Shown here: in pieces, positions 16,241 through 24,509 of the stretch
How positions within the stretch are numbered: the first letter of the stretch is position 1
How the letters are laid out: each line of letters starts with the position of its first letter
Source: Thermoactinospora rubra
Lineage (GTDB): Bacteria; Actinomycetota; Actinomycetes; Streptosporangiales; Streptosporangiaceae
Reading direction: 5' to 3'
DNA length: 64,000 nucleotides
Assembly (NCBI RefSeq): GCF_002093975.1
Contig: NZ_MSZZ01000023.1
Coordinates: 124,001 to 188,000, forward strand
Position numbers and translations under genes: made by a program
The notes under the pieces: model-generated
Databases searched by the model: none
Told to the model about the DNA's origin: nothing
The model's input: the letters and a program-made list of their open reading frames with translations, nothing else

Positions 16241-17986
16241 TCACGCGGCGACCCCGGCTCCCTCGATGCGCAGCGCCTCCACCAGCCGCCGGTAGAGCTC
16301 GTCGGAGGCCAGCAGCTCCTCGTGCGTGCCGCGTGCGCGGATGTGCCCGCGGTCCACCACGACGATGGTGTCGGCGTCCATCACCGTCGACAGGCGGTGC
16401 GCGATCGTCACCACCGCCCCTTCGGCGGCGCGCCGCCGTACACAGTCGTGGACCGCCGCCTCGGTGAGCGCGTCGAGCTGGGCCGTCGCCTCGTCCAGCA
16501 GCAGCACCTCGGGTTCGCGCAGCAACGCCCGGGCGAGCGCGATCCGCTGGCGCTCGCCGCCTGAGACCGAGGCCGAGGTCAGCTCGGTGTCCAGCCCGTG
16601 CGGCAGGCCGTCCACCTTCGCGGCCAGCCGTACCTCCTCCAGGACCCGCCGCAGCTCCTCCTCGGAGGCGTCGGGGCGCGCGTAGAGGAGGTTGTCGCGG
16701 ATGGTGCCGGGCACCACGGGGGCGTCCTGCTCGACGTAGGCGAGCCGGGCGCGGACCTCGTCCGGGGTCAGCTCGGCGTACGGCACGCCGTCGAGGAAGA
16801 CCTCGCCCTCTCGAGGCCGCAGGAAGCACAGCAGCAGCGAGAACAGCGTCGTCTTCCCGGCTCCTGAGGGGCCGACGAGCGCCGTGTGCCCGCGACGCGG
16901 AATGGCCAGGTCGACGCCGCGAAGAGCGGGCTCGGCGTCCGGCCCGTAGGCGGCGGTGACGCCGCGCAGCTCCAGCACCGGCGCGCCGTCGGAGGCCCGG
17001 CGCGTAAGGGCCGAGACGCCGCCCCGCCGTACCTTCTCCACCTCCAGGGCGTCCACCTCGCGCATGCGCTCGGCGGCGGCCAGGCCGGACTGGAGGGCCG
17101 TGACGTTCTGGCTGAGCTCGGTGACGGGGTCCAGCAGGCCGAAGGAGTAGAGCAGGAACGCGATCAGGCTGGAGACCTCCAGGGCGCCGGAGGCGACCCG
17201 CCAGGCGCCGATGCCGAGCACGAGGATGATCGCGAGCTGCACTCCCGACCACGCGATGGTCCAGGCGAGCGCCTCCTTCTTGACGACGCGCACGCCGTGG
17301 GCGGCCGAGGTCCGCGCGTCGGCGATGATCCGTTCGGCCTGCCGGTCCTCGGCGCGGCTGGCCTTGACCGTCTTGATGGCGCGCAGCGCGCCCTCCAGGA
17401 CCCCGCCCATCCGGCCCACGGAGTCCTGGGCCTGGGCCTGGCCGGTGGCGATGGCCGGCATGAGCGCGAGGAACAGGAAGGCGACGACGGCCACCGCGCC
17501 GAGCGTGACGCCCAGCAGGACCAGGTCGAGCACGCCCATCAGGACGAGCGTGCCGGCCAGCATGACCATGCCGTTGACGAGGCCGATCACGCTGGAGGTG
17601 GCGGCTTCGCGAAGCAGGACGGTGTCGGAGGTGACCCGGGCGACGAACTCGCCGGGCGGTCGCCTGGTGATGTCGGGGACGGTGGCGCGCAGCAGGCGGC
17701 GGATCATCGACTCGCGGGCGTCGAGCACGACCCGCTCGCCGACCGCGCCGAGCATGGCCCACTGCCGGTACCCGATGGCGGACCCGACGACCAGCAGCAC
17801 GAGCAGGGCGGCCACCGGCTGGAGGAGGGAGCCCGAGGTGGCCAGGGCGTCCAGGACGGCCTTGGTGACCATGGGCGTGGCCAGGCCCATGGCCGAGCCG
17901 ACCAGCGCCAGCAGCAGCCCCAGGGCCAGCGTTCTCCTGTGCGGGCGCGCGAACGACCACAGGACACGCAGCTTCGGAACATTCAT
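16241..17986 (-). CDS. ABC exporter half-transporter (membrane and ATPase fused)
   Basis: 581-residue type IV ABC exporter. The transmembrane domain (about residues 1-310) has six helices. The ATPase domain has Walker A GPSGAGKTT, signature VSGGERQRIALARALL and Walker B EVLLLDEATAQLD, with the H-loop in TIAHRLSTV. It probably works as a homodimer exporting a drug or lipid-like substrate. The ATG at 17986 is chosen; a TTG at 17992 would add two residues. It is divergent from a TetR gene, with an 18-bp inverted repeat in the 55-bp gap, the classic layout of a substrate-induced efflux pump. Confidence 0.92.
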   Translation of the reverse strand: MNVPKLRVLWSFARPHRRTLALGLLLALVGSAMGLATPMVTKAVLDALATSGSLLQPVAALLVLLVVGSAIGYRQWAMLGAVGERVVLDARESMIRRLLRATVPDITRRPPGEFVARVTSDTVLLREAATSSVIGLVNGMVMLAGTLVLMGVLDLVLLGVTLGAVAVVAFLFLALMPAIATGQAQAQDSVGRMGGVLEGALRAIKTVKASRAEDRQAERIIADARTSAAHGVRVVKKEALAWTIAWSGVQLAIILVLGIGAWRVASGALEVSSLIAFLLYSFGLLDPVTELSQNVTALQSGLAAAERMREVDALEVEKVRRGGVSALTRRASDGAPVLELRGVTAAYGPDAEPALRGVDLAIPRRGHTALVGPSGAGKTTLFSLLLCFLRPREGEVFLDGVPYAELTPDEVRARLAYVEQDAPVVPGTIRDNLLYARPDASEEELRRVLEEVRLAAKVDGLPHGLDTELTSASVSGGERQRIALARALLREPEVLLLDEATAQLDALTEAAVHDCVRRRAAEGAVVTIAHRLSTVMDADTIVVVDRGHIRARGTHEELLASDELYRRLVEALRIEGAGVAA

Positions 17987-17995
17987 GACCAAAAG

Positions 17996-18013
17996 TGGAA
18001 CATATCTGTTCCA
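17996..18013. promoter_or_regulatory. Inverted-repeat operator between ABC exporter and TetR
   Basis: TGGAACA (17996-18002), TATC, TGTTCCA (18007-18013): perfect seven-base arms. It lies 10 bp upstream of the exporter start and 28 bp from the TetR start, so a single site can repress both. Recognition by the adjacent TetR is inferred. Confidence 0.7.
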
Positions 18014-18041
18014 TAGAAGTCAATCGAGTACCGTATTGGAC

Positions 18042-18647
18042 ATGGTCGATGAGAGCCGGACACGGGCCCGCACCAGGCGTGCCATCCTCGACGCCGCCGT
18101 CACCGTCCTGTCCAAGGACCAGGGGGCCTCGCTGTCCGACGTCGCCGCGGTGGCGGGGGTGGGGCGCACCACGGTTCACCGCTACTTCCCCGAGCGTTCC
18201 GACCTGCTGGAGGCCATCGGCGCCGACCTGCTGGAGAAGGTGGCGGCCGCCACCGCACGCGCCAAACTCGCGGAGGGACCCGCGCTGGAGGCGATCGACC
18301 GGCTCTGCCAGGAGTACTTCGAGCTCGGCGACGGCCTGATGCTGATGTTCGAGCTGCCGGAGATGATGAACTGGGCGGGCTGGGAGGAGGAGACCGAAGC
18401 CGACCGCGCCCTCACCCGCCTGGTGGAGCGCGGCCACGCCGAAGGCGACATCGACCCCGAACTCGACGCGCCCTGGGTGCAGCAGGTGCTGTGGTCCCTG
18501 CTCTACGCGGCCTGGTCGCACATCAGGGACGGCGCGCCCAAGCACGCGACCATGGCCCGGTGCCTGCGGACGCTGCGCAAGGCCCTCGCGTCAGACGTGG
18601 ACCGTCGTGATGGGCAGCGAGGAGTCGGCCGGGATCTCCAGCGATGA
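18042..18647 (+). CDS. TetR-family repressor divergent from ABC exporter
   Basis: 201-residue TetR regulator. The helix-turn-helix lies in RRAILDAAVTVLSKDQGASL and SDVAAVAGVGRTTVHRYFP (about residues 10-48), then an all-alpha ligand domain. The ATG at 18042 follows TACCGT by seven bases, so the transcript may be leaderless; the frame upstream is open but lacks homology. The C-terminal codons overlap the 3' end of the convergent tsaD by 57 bp, and the last residues (DRRDGQRGVGRDLQR) look like read-through of that overlap. It probably represses itself and the exporter. Confidence 0.88.
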   Translation: MVDESRTRARTRRAILDAAVTVLSKDQGASLSDVAAVAGVGRTTVHRYFPERSDLLEAIGADLLEKVAAATARAKLAEGPALEAIDRLCQEYFELGDGLMLMFELPEMMNWAGWEEETEADRALTRLVERGHAEGDIDPELDAPWVQQVLWSLLYAAWSHIRDGAPKHATMARCLRTLRKALASDVDRRDGQRGVGRDLQR

Positions 18648-19610
18648 GGGCGTGACGCCGGCCGCCACCAGGTCGGCGCCCAGCGCGGCGACCATCGCCC
18701 CGTTGTCCGTGCAGAGCCCCGGGCGGGGCACGCGCAGCCGTACTCCGGCCGCGTCGCACCGCTCCTGGGCCAGGGCACGCAGCCGCGAGTTGGCCGCCAC
18801 CCCGCCGCCGATCAGCAGGTCGTGCACGCCGTACTTCTTGCACGCCTGGAGCGCCTTGCGGGTGAGCACGTCGACGACGGCCTCCTGGAAGGACGCCGCC
18901 ACGTCGGCGACGTTGACCGGCTCGTGCGCCTCCACCCACCGGGCGACGGCCGTCTTGAGCCCGGAGAAGGAGAAGTCGAGCGTGCCGTCGTCCATCTTGC
19001 CCCGCGGGAACGCGATGGCGTCGCCGGAGCCCTCGCGGGCGACCCTGTCGATGTGGGGTCCGCCGGGGAAGGGCAGCCCGAGCACCCGCGCGACCTTGTC
19101 GAACGCCTCCCCCGCCGCGTCGTCGACGGTCGACCCCAGCGAGATCACGTCGGAGGCGACGTCGGGGACGAGCAGCAGCGAGGAGTGCCCGCCCGAGACC
19201 AGCAGCGCGATGCACGGCTTGGGCAGCGGCCCGTGCTCCAGCTGGTCGACCGCCACGTGCGCGGCCAGGTGGTTCACGCCGTAGAGCGGCACGCCCAGCC
19301 CCAGCGAGTAGGCCTTCGCGGCGGCCACGCCCACCAGCAGCGCGCCCGCCAGTCCGGGACCGGCGGTGACCGCGACGGCGTCGACGTCGGACAGCTTCAC
19401 GCCGGCCTGGGCGAGCGCCCGCTCGACGGTCGGCGTCATGGCCTCCAGGTGGGCGCGGGAGGCCACCTCGGGCACCACCCCGCCGAAGCGGGCGTGCTCG
19501 TCGACGCTGGAGGCGATGGTGTTGGCCAGCAGCGTGTGCCCCCGGACGAGCCCCACGCCGGTCTCGTCGCAGGAGGTCTCGATGCCGAGAACAAGCGGCT
19601 CGTCAGCCAT
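18591..19610 (-). CDS. tsaD: tRNA threonylcarbamoyladenosine transferase TsaD
   Basis: 339-residue catalytic subunit that transfers threonylcarbamoyl to A37 of ANN-decoding tRNAs. It begins LVLGIETSCDETG, has VVPEVASRAHLEAM and the metal-binding GVNHLAAHV (HxxxH), then the LVSGGHSSLL nucleotide loop and the GGGVAANSRLR motif. Length is normal. Its start overlaps rimI by eight bases within the tsaB-rimI-tsaD operon, so TsaB and TsaD are made together. Confidence 0.97.
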   Translation of the reverse strand: MADEPLVLGIETSCDETGVGLVRGHTLLANTIASSVDEHARFGGVVPEVASRAHLEAMTPTVERALAQAGVKLSDVDAVAVTAGPGLAGALLVGVAAAKAYSLGLGVPLYGVNHLAAHVAVDQLEHGPLPKPCIALLVSGGHSSLLLVPDVASDVISLGSTVDDAAGEAFDKVARVLGLPFPGGPHIDRVAREGSGDAIAFPRGKMDDGTLDFSFSGLKTAVARWVEAHEPVNVADVAASFQEAVVDVLTRKALQACKKYGVHDLLIGGGVAANSRLRALAQERCDAAGVRLRVPRPGLCTDNGAMVAALGADLVAAGVTPSSLEIPADSSLPITTVHV

Positions 19611-20049
19611 CCAGTTTCCTCTTCATCACGATCGCGTCGGTGCCGTCGTCGTAGTAGCGGCGGCGGACGCCGATCTCCTGGAATCCGAACTTCTCATACA
19701 TGGCGCGTGCCGGCGGGTTGTCCGCGCGCACCTCGAGGAACACCTCGACGGCGCCCCTGCGCGCGGCCTCGGCCAGCAGCTCGGTGAACATCGCGCGGCC
19801 GATGCCCTTGCCGCGGTGGGCGGCGAGCACGGCGATGGTCTGCACATCGGCCTGGTCGGCGGCGGCCGCCAGGCCGGCGTAGCCGACGATCCGGCCGTCC
19901 TCGACCGCCACCACGTAGTGGCGGCTGCGCGGCTGGTCGGCCAGCTCGCCGCGCATCATGCCCTCGCTCCAGGCGTCGAGCGGGAAGGTCTCCCGTTCGA
20001 TGGCCATGACCGCGGGCAGATCCTCGAGCGTCATCTGCCGGAGGATCAA
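19603..20049 (-). CDS. rimI: Ribosomal-protein-alanine N-acetyltransferase RimI
   Basis: 148-residue GNAT acetyltransferase. The acetyl-CoA loop is VLAAHRGKGIGRAMFTELL, preceded by GRIVGYAGLAA and followed by FLEVRADNPPARAMYEKFGF. The family acetylates the N-terminal Ala of ribosomal protein S18. The TTG at 20049 overlaps the tsaB stop (TTGA) and has GAGGG seven bases upstream, whereas an ATG at 20034 has none, so TTG is preferred. Lying between tsaB and tsaD is the usual bacterial order. Confidence 0.92.
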   Translation of the reverse strand: MILRQMTLEDLPAVMAIERETFPLDAWSEGMMRGELADQPRSRHYVVAVEDGRIVGYAGLAAAADQADVQTIAVLAAHRGKGIGRAMFTELLAEAARRGAVEVFLEVRADNPPARAMYEKFGFQEIGVRRRYYDDGTDAIVMKRKLDG

Positions 20050-20693
20050 GGGGTCACCCTCTTGGGCGCGCCGGGCACCACCGCGTCCGGCCGCCGCAGG
20101 TAGATGGGACGCGGCCGGTCGAGCTGCGCGCCCGCCGCCATCCGCTCGGCCGCCAGGGCGGCCAGGAAACCCGCCAGCGGGTACGGCGGAGCCACCGGCC
20201 GGCCGAGGAGCTCGGGATACAGGCCGGGACCGACCACGGGCAGGCCGCCCGCCGGCACGTCGGCCGGCTTGTCGACGAAGGGGCCCTCGATCCGCGTGCG
20301 CGCGTCGGCGTAGCGGGCCCAGAACACCTCCTTGCGCCGGGCGTCGGTCGCGACGAGGAACTCCTTGGCCAGGCCGCTGCCGTAGGCGAGCACGTCGAGG
20401 GTGCAGACGCCGTACGCGGGCACGCCGAGGGCGGTGGACAGGCTCTGCGCGGTCATGAGGCCGACGCGCAGGCCGGTGTAGGGTCCGGGGCCGGTGCCGG
20501 AGATGATCGCGGTGACGTCGCGGAGCGTCGCTCCGGCCTCGCGCAGGACCTTGTCGATGGTGGGGGCGAGCAGCTCGCCGTGCCGCCGGGCGTCGACCGT
20601 GGTCGACTCGGCGAGCACGCGCCCGCCGTCGTGCACCGCGGCGGTGACGGCGGGCGTCGCGGTGTCGAAGGCCAAGACCAGCACGGACGTCAA
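20046..20693 (-). CDS. tsaB: tRNA threonylcarbamoyladenosine biosynthesis protein TsaB
   Basis: 215-residue inactive paralogue of TsaD that dimerises with it and activates t6A synthesis. It begins VLVLAFDTATPAVTAAV and contains the conserved ISGTGPGPYTGLRVGL. The HxxxH metal motif of TsaD is absent, as expected. It overlaps rimI by four bases and follows the phosphotransferase gene by 12 bp. Confidence 0.95.
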   Translation of the reverse strand: MTSVLVLAFDTATPAVTAAVHDGGRVLAESTTVDARRHGELLAPTIDKVLREAGATLRDVTAIISGTGPGPYTGLRVGLMTAQSLSTALGVPAYGVCTLDVLAYGSGLAKEFLVATDARRKEVFWARYADARTRIEGPFVDKPADVPAGGLPVVGPGLYPELLGRPVAPPYPLAGFLAALAAERMAAGAQLDRPRPIYLRRPDAVVPGAPKRVTP

Positions 20694-20705
20694 GCCTAGT
20701 ACCGC

Positions 20706-21629
20706 TCAGCCGTTCTCGAGCCGTTCTCTCAGCCACTCCAGCGCCACCACGCCCTGGGCGCGCTGGAAGGCCCGGACCGTCGGCAGGCCCGGCGGGTCGG
20801 GCCGGCGGCCCTGCCGGACGAAGTAGCCGGTTATCGCGGCCAGCACGGCGGTGATCGCGGGGTCGGGGTCGTCGAGCAGCTCGTGCGGCGGCGGCCCGCC
20901 CTGCATGCGCACCGACGGCAGCAGCGCCAGCAGGTCGACCCAGGGCGCGCCGAGGCAGGCGTGCGGCCAGTCGACGAAGAAGACGCCCTCCTCGGTGAGG
21001 AGGATGTTGTCGGCCCGCACGTCGGCGTGCAGCAGGGTGTCGCCCTTGGCCGCCTCCGCCCAGCCCGCCTCCAGCTCGGCCAGGCGCTCCAGGTTGGCCA
21101 GCGCCCACGGGTCCAGGCCGGTGGTGTCCTCCTCCAGCAGCCGCCGCCAGCCGGTGAAGCTCTCGGCCAGCTTCTCGCCGATCGGCGGGGCGTCGACCGG
21201 CGACGGGGTCAGCGCCGCCGACATCTCGCCGAGCGCCCGCAGCACGCGGTCGAGCTCGGCGCGGTCCCACGGCTGGCGGGGATGGCGGCCGTCGACGTCC
21301 TCGAAGACGAGCACCACCCAGCCGTCCTGCTCGAAGTGGGTCAGCAGCCGGGGCGCCGGGACCGCGTCCGGCAGCCGCGCGGCGATCCTGGCCTCGTCGC
21401 GGTATATCCCCACCGACTGCGGGTACGGCGCGGCCTCCAGGGCCTTGACGAAGGCGCGCCGCCCGTCTTGCAGGCCCAGCCGTACGGCTGCCGCGGGCGA
21501 GAAGCCGCCGTTCTGCGTCTCGGCCCCCGTCACGCGCGCGCCGAGGAAGTCCTCGACGCGGGCGCGCACTCCCCGCGGGACGTCCTCCCACGGCACTCGC
21601 ACCCCGGACGCGGGCGGGTTGTTGCTCAT
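20706..21629 (-). CDS. Aminoglycoside-phosphotransferase-family kinase-like protein
   Basis: 307-residue protein-kinase-like-fold phosphotransferase. The catalytic loop is LLHADVRADN (APH consensus HGDLxxxN) and the metal-binding motif is FFVDWPHA. An N-terminal lobe with FVKALEA supplies the ATP-binding lysine. Genes of this kind are housekeeping-like in actinomycetes and need not confer resistance; the substrate is unknown. It sits between the sortase and tsaB in the same direction with a 12-bp gap to tsaB, so it is probably in the t6A transcription unit. Confidence 0.88.
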   Translation of the reverse strand: MSNNPPASGVRVPWEDVPRGVRARVEDFLGARVTGAETQNGGFSPAAAVRLGLQDGRRAFVKALEAAPYPQSVGIYRDEARIAARLPDAVPAPRLLTHFEQDGWVVLVFEDVDGRHPRQPWDRAELDRVLRALGEMSAALTPSPVDAPPIGEKLAESFTGWRRLLEEDTTGLDPWALANLERLAELEAGWAEAAKGDTLLHADVRADNILLTEEGVFFVDWPHACLGAPWVDLLALLPSVRMQGGPPPHELLDDPDPAITAVLAAITGYFVRQGRRPDPPGLPTVRAFQRAQGVVALEWLRERLENG

Positions 21630-21665
21630 GTCCCCATCATCCGGACGGCCGCAACGGGTTTTCCG

Positions 21666-22205
21666 TCACGCGGGGGAGGCGTAGACGATGACGTTGTCGA
21701 CGTACTCGTTCCTGGCGTAGTCGAAGCGCCCGCCGCAGGTGACCAGCTTGAGCCCGTCCTCGACGTAGACCTTGGTCGCCGGGAAGCGGTCCTTGTGCAC
21801 CTGCTCGACGGCGTCGACCTTGTACTCGGCCACCTTGCCGTCGCTGCGCTCGACCCGCACGACCTGGCCCTTGCGCAGCTGCCGCAGCTTGTAGAAGACC
21901 GCCGGCTCGGTCTTGGTGTCGACGTGGCCGATGATGACCGAGGCGCCCTTCTCGCCGGGGACGGCGCTGTGCTTGTACCAGCCGGCCACGCCGGGCTTGT
22001 CGTACGGCGGCAGCTCGACCTCGCCGTTCTTGGTGAGCCCCAGCTTGATCAGCGGCGCTTCGAGGTCCAGCGACGGGATGTCGATGCTCTTGGGCACCAC
22101 GGCCGCCGTCGTCCGCTGCGGCTGGGTCTGCACGGTCCGGCCGAAGACGACCAGGACCAGCCCGGTCGCGGCCCCCGCGAGCACCACACGGGAGAAGCGG
22201 GCCAT
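21666..22205 (-). CDS. Class F sortase
   Basis: 179-residue membrane-anchored transpeptidase. The signal anchor is residues 7-25. The catalytic His is in VIIGHVDT (H94), the Cys in LVTCGG (C157), and an Arg follows in the FDYARNEYVDN strand. The small beta-barrel and single N-terminal helix fit actinobacterial class F sortases. Its ATG follows the stop of a surface lipoprotein gene by two bases, so the pair is an operon and the lipoprotein is the obvious candidate partner or substrate. Confidence 0.9.
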   Translation of the reverse strand: MARFSRVVLAGAATGLVLVVFGRTVQTQPQRTTAAVVPKSIDIPSLDLEAPLIKLGLTKNGEVELPPYDKPGVAGWYKHSAVPGEKGASVIIGHVDTKTEPAVFYKLRQLRKGQVVRVERSDGKVAEYKVDAVEQVHKDRFPATKVYVEDGLKLVTCGGRFDYARNEYVDNVIVYASPA

Positions 22206-22207
22206 GG

Positions 22208-22873
22208 CTAGCCGGTACGGCGGCGCCTGATCACCAGGCCGATCCCGCCGGCGAGCGCGAGGCCGAGCACCACGCCCGCGGGACCGAACGGGAAGCCGCC
22301 GCCCTCGTCGAGCTCCTTGCCGTAGGTGCCGCCGCCGCCCGCCCTGGGCGCCTTCGTGGGCACGACGGTCCTCGTCGGCGTGGCGGTGGGCTCACGCCGC
22401 ACGCGCAGGGTGGCCCGGCCGGTGTCGTTGGTGCCCTCGCACCTGACGTCCACGGTGTAGGTGCCGGGCCGGGCCGTACGGGCCACCTCCGCCTGGCCGC
22501 GCACCCACGGGACGGGCGCGGGCGTGGGGGTCGCGCCGCCGGTGGGCCGGGCGGTCGGGGTGGCGGGCGGCACCGGGTTGAGGGTGACGGCCGAGACGAA
22601 GGCGTCGGAGGTCGCGCGGCCGGTGTGGGCGGGCCCGCCGGTGGGGATCGGGCAGTTGGCCAGCACCCACACCTTGGCGGCCTCGCCCTCGGTGACCGTG
22701 TCGGGGTTGAGCTGGACCTCGATGTTCGCCCGCGGCGTCGTCGAGGTCGGGCTCGCGGTGGGCGACCCCGTGGCGGTCGGCGATCCTGTGGGGGAGGAGG
22801 CTTCCGCTGTGCAGCCCGCTAACCCGATCATGACGATGGCACTCGCAAACGCGACTTGCCTGACCCTGAGCAC
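22208..22873 (-). CDS. Predicted lipoprotein with C-terminal anchor, sortase partner
   Basis: 221-residue exported protein. From the GTG at 22873 it has a 21-residue lipoprotein signal ending in LAGC. A TTG at 22903 would give a longer signal; GTG is preferred because GGGG lies seven bases upstream and the n-region is then normal. After a Thr/Pro/Ser linker comes a beta-sandwich-like domain (ANIEVQLNPDTVTEGEAAKV to TYTVDVRCEGTNDTGRATLRV). The C terminus is a Gly-rich stretch, a hydrophobic helix and RRRRTG, shaped like a cell-wall sorting signal but with no LPxTG. The sortase gene follows after two bases. Function unknown. Confidence 0.72.
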   Translation of the reverse strand: MLRVRQVAFASAIVMIGLAGCTAEASSPTGSPTATGSPTASPTSTTPRANIEVQLNPDTVTEGEAAKVWVLANCPIPTGGPAHTGRATSDAFVSAVTLNPVPPATPTARPTGGATPTPAPVPWVRGQAEVARTARPGTYTVDVRCEGTNDTGRATLRVRREPTATPTRTVVPTKAPRAGGGGTYGKELDEGGGFPFGPAGVVLGLALAGGIGLVIRRRRTG

Positions 22874-23004
22874 GGCCGCACCCCACTCTGCCAGTTTCCC
22901 CAAGCATCCACCGGTTTCCGGTGAATGCCTCCCGTTATGCCCATAATGAATCGCGCAAACCTTGATCCATATGGTGCCAGGGATACAGGCAGATGGCCGA
23001 CCTT

Positions 23005-23463
23005 TTACCCTTGTGCCGGATCAGACGGCGTGTCGGCCCAGCGGGCGCCGACGCCGCGCAGCGTGACCTCCCGCGCCTCGCCCTCCTCCGGCCGGGTGAT
23101 GTGCACCTCCAGCCGGTCCTCCGACAACCCCTCAACCAGGCCCTCACCCCACTCCACGACCGTCACCGACTCCTCCAGCGAGGCGTCCAGGTCGAGGTCG
23201 TCGACCTCCAGCTCGCCGCCGAGGCGGTAGGCGTCGACGTGGACCAGGGCCGGGCCGCCGCGCAGCGACGGGTGCACCCGCGCGATGACGAACGTGGGCG
23301 AGGTGATGGGCCCGCGCACCTTCAGCCCCTCGGCGATGCCCTGCACCAGGGTGGTCTTCCCGGCGCCCAGCGGCCCGGACAGCACCACCAGGTCGCCCGC
23401 GCGCAGCCGGGACGCCAGCCGTACGCCGAGCGCCCGCATCTCCTCGGCCGTCGATGATCTCAT
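23005..23463 (-). CDS. tsaE: tRNA threonylcarbamoyladenosine biosynthesis ATPase TsaE
   Basis: 152-residue P-loop ATPase that recycles the TsaBD complex. The Walker A is GPLGAGKTTLVQGIAEG, followed by the conserved ITSPTFVIAR and LVHVDAYRLGG (Walker B Asp), then VVEWGEGL. The start overlaps the stop of the hydrolase gene as ATGA. Downstream is the divergence to the lipoprotein-sortase unit with a 131-bp gap, so tsaB/rimI/tsaD may have their own promoter. Confidence 0.95.
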   Translation of the reverse strand: MRSSTAEEMRALGVRLASRLRAGDLVVLSGPLGAGKTTLVQGIAEGLKVRGPITSPTFVIARVHPSLRGGPALVHVDAYRLGGELEVDDLDLDASLEESVTVVEWGEGLVEGLSEDRLEVHITRPEEGEAREVTLRGVGARWADTPSDPAQG

Positions 23464-24509
23464 GTCTCCACCTGCTTGATCAGATCACGGAGTGCCTCGT
23501 TGACCACGGCGGGGCGTTCGAGCTGGATCAGGTGGGAGGTGTCGGGCACCACCGTCAGCCGCGCCTTCGGCAGCGCGGCGGCGATCGCCCTGCTGTGGTC
23601 GGGAGGGGTCAGCCAGTCGCCGTCCCCCACCATGATGGCCGTCGGCACGTCGTCGAGCACGCCGAGCGCCTGAAGCTTGTCGTGGTTCATCAGGGCCGGG
23701 TAGAAGTTCGCGATCACCTCGGTCGGCGTCGCCCTGATCATCGACTCCACGAAGTCCACCACCGTCGGGCTGACGTTGCGCGAGTCGCCGAAGCCGATGC
23801 GCCGGGTGATGAGGAAGGCGATGTCGCTGGCGGCGTGCCGGGTCCTGTCGATGAACGCGCCCCGGCGGCCCATCAGCGAGACCGTGGTGGGCGCGACCAT
23901 GTGGACCGCCTTCGACAGCAGCGCCGGCAGGCCCAGCGTGATCTCCGCGAGCCTGCCCGCCGAGGTGGCGATGAGCGCCACGCCGCGGATCTTGTCGCCG
24001 AACAGCTCGGGATGCCGGTCGGCCAGCGCCATCACCGTCATGCCGCCCATCGAGTGCCCGACCAGCACGCACGGCCCGGGCACGAACGCCTCGATCACCT
24101 CGGCCAGGTCCTCGCCCAGCCGGTCGATCGTGCAGTCCTCGGCGGCGGCGCGCTGCGACAGCCCGTGGGAGCGCTGGTCCCACACCACGATCCTGTGCTG
24201 CTCGCGCAGCTCGCGGCGCTGGTAGTGCCAGGACTCCCGGTTGAGGCAGTAGCCGTGGCAGAACACGATCGTCAGCGGCGCGTCCTCCGGGCCGTCGATC
24301 TCCACGTGCAGCGCCAGCCCGTCGGAGGTGACCAGGGTCCGCTCGCGCCCGCGCAGCTCGCCGAACGGCTCGTCGGCGGCCGGGTCGGGGCGCAGCCGGA
24401 TGCGGCCCACGGCCAGGCGCTTGGCCAGGGCCACCGCCGCCACCCCGGCGGAGGCCGCGCCGACGATCGCGCCGGCGACCCCGACCTTCCTGCGAGCTGT
24501 CGTCGTCAT
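23460..24509 (-). CDS. Alpha/beta hydrolase with N-terminal membrane segment
   Basis: 349-residue hydrolase. A hydrophobic segment (about residues 9-30) could anchor it. The fold landmarks are IVFCHGYCLN (oxyanion region), VVWDQRSHGLS, the nucleophile elbow LVGHSMGGMT, the acid in VGDGDWLTPPDH and the His in VPDTSHLIQLERP. The substrate is not predictable. It lies between alr and tsaE with ATGA overlaps on both sides, an arrangement recurrent in actinobacteria. Its last codons (KQVET) and the junction sequence are the same as at the end of alr. Confidence 0.9.
   Translation of the reverse strand: MTTTARRKVGVAGAIVGAASAGVAAVALAKRLAVGRIRLRPDPAADEPFGELRGRERTLVTSDGLALHVEIDGPEDAPLTIVFCHGYCLNRESWHYQRRELREQHRIVVWDQRSHGLSQRAAAEDCTIDRLGEDLAEVIEAFVPGPCVLVGHSMGGMTVMALADRHPELFGDKIRGVALIATSAGRLAEITLGLPALLSKAVHMVAPTTVSLMGRRGAFIDRTRHAASDIAFLITRRIGFGDSRNVSPTVVDFVESMIRATPTEVIANFYPALMNHDKLQALGVLDDVPTAIMVGDGDWLTPPDHSRAIAAALPKARLTVVPDTSHLIQLERPAVVNEALRDLIKQVET

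Noticed and set aside
14529..18545. 1338-codon minus-strand open frame
   Set aside because: It is antisense to the coiled-coil, overlaps the ABC exporter in another frame, and has only shadow composition (Asp/Val/His-rich); no family resemblance.
20706..21629. Aminoglycoside resistance gene
   Set aside because: Only the general APH fold is supported; housekeeping-type relatives are common and no resistance-specific subfamily is recognisable.
22208..22903. TTG at 22903 as start of the lipoprotein
   Set aside because: Gives an over-long signal peptide with a poorly spaced ribosome-binding site; GTG at 22873 gives a normal 21-residue lipoprotein signal.
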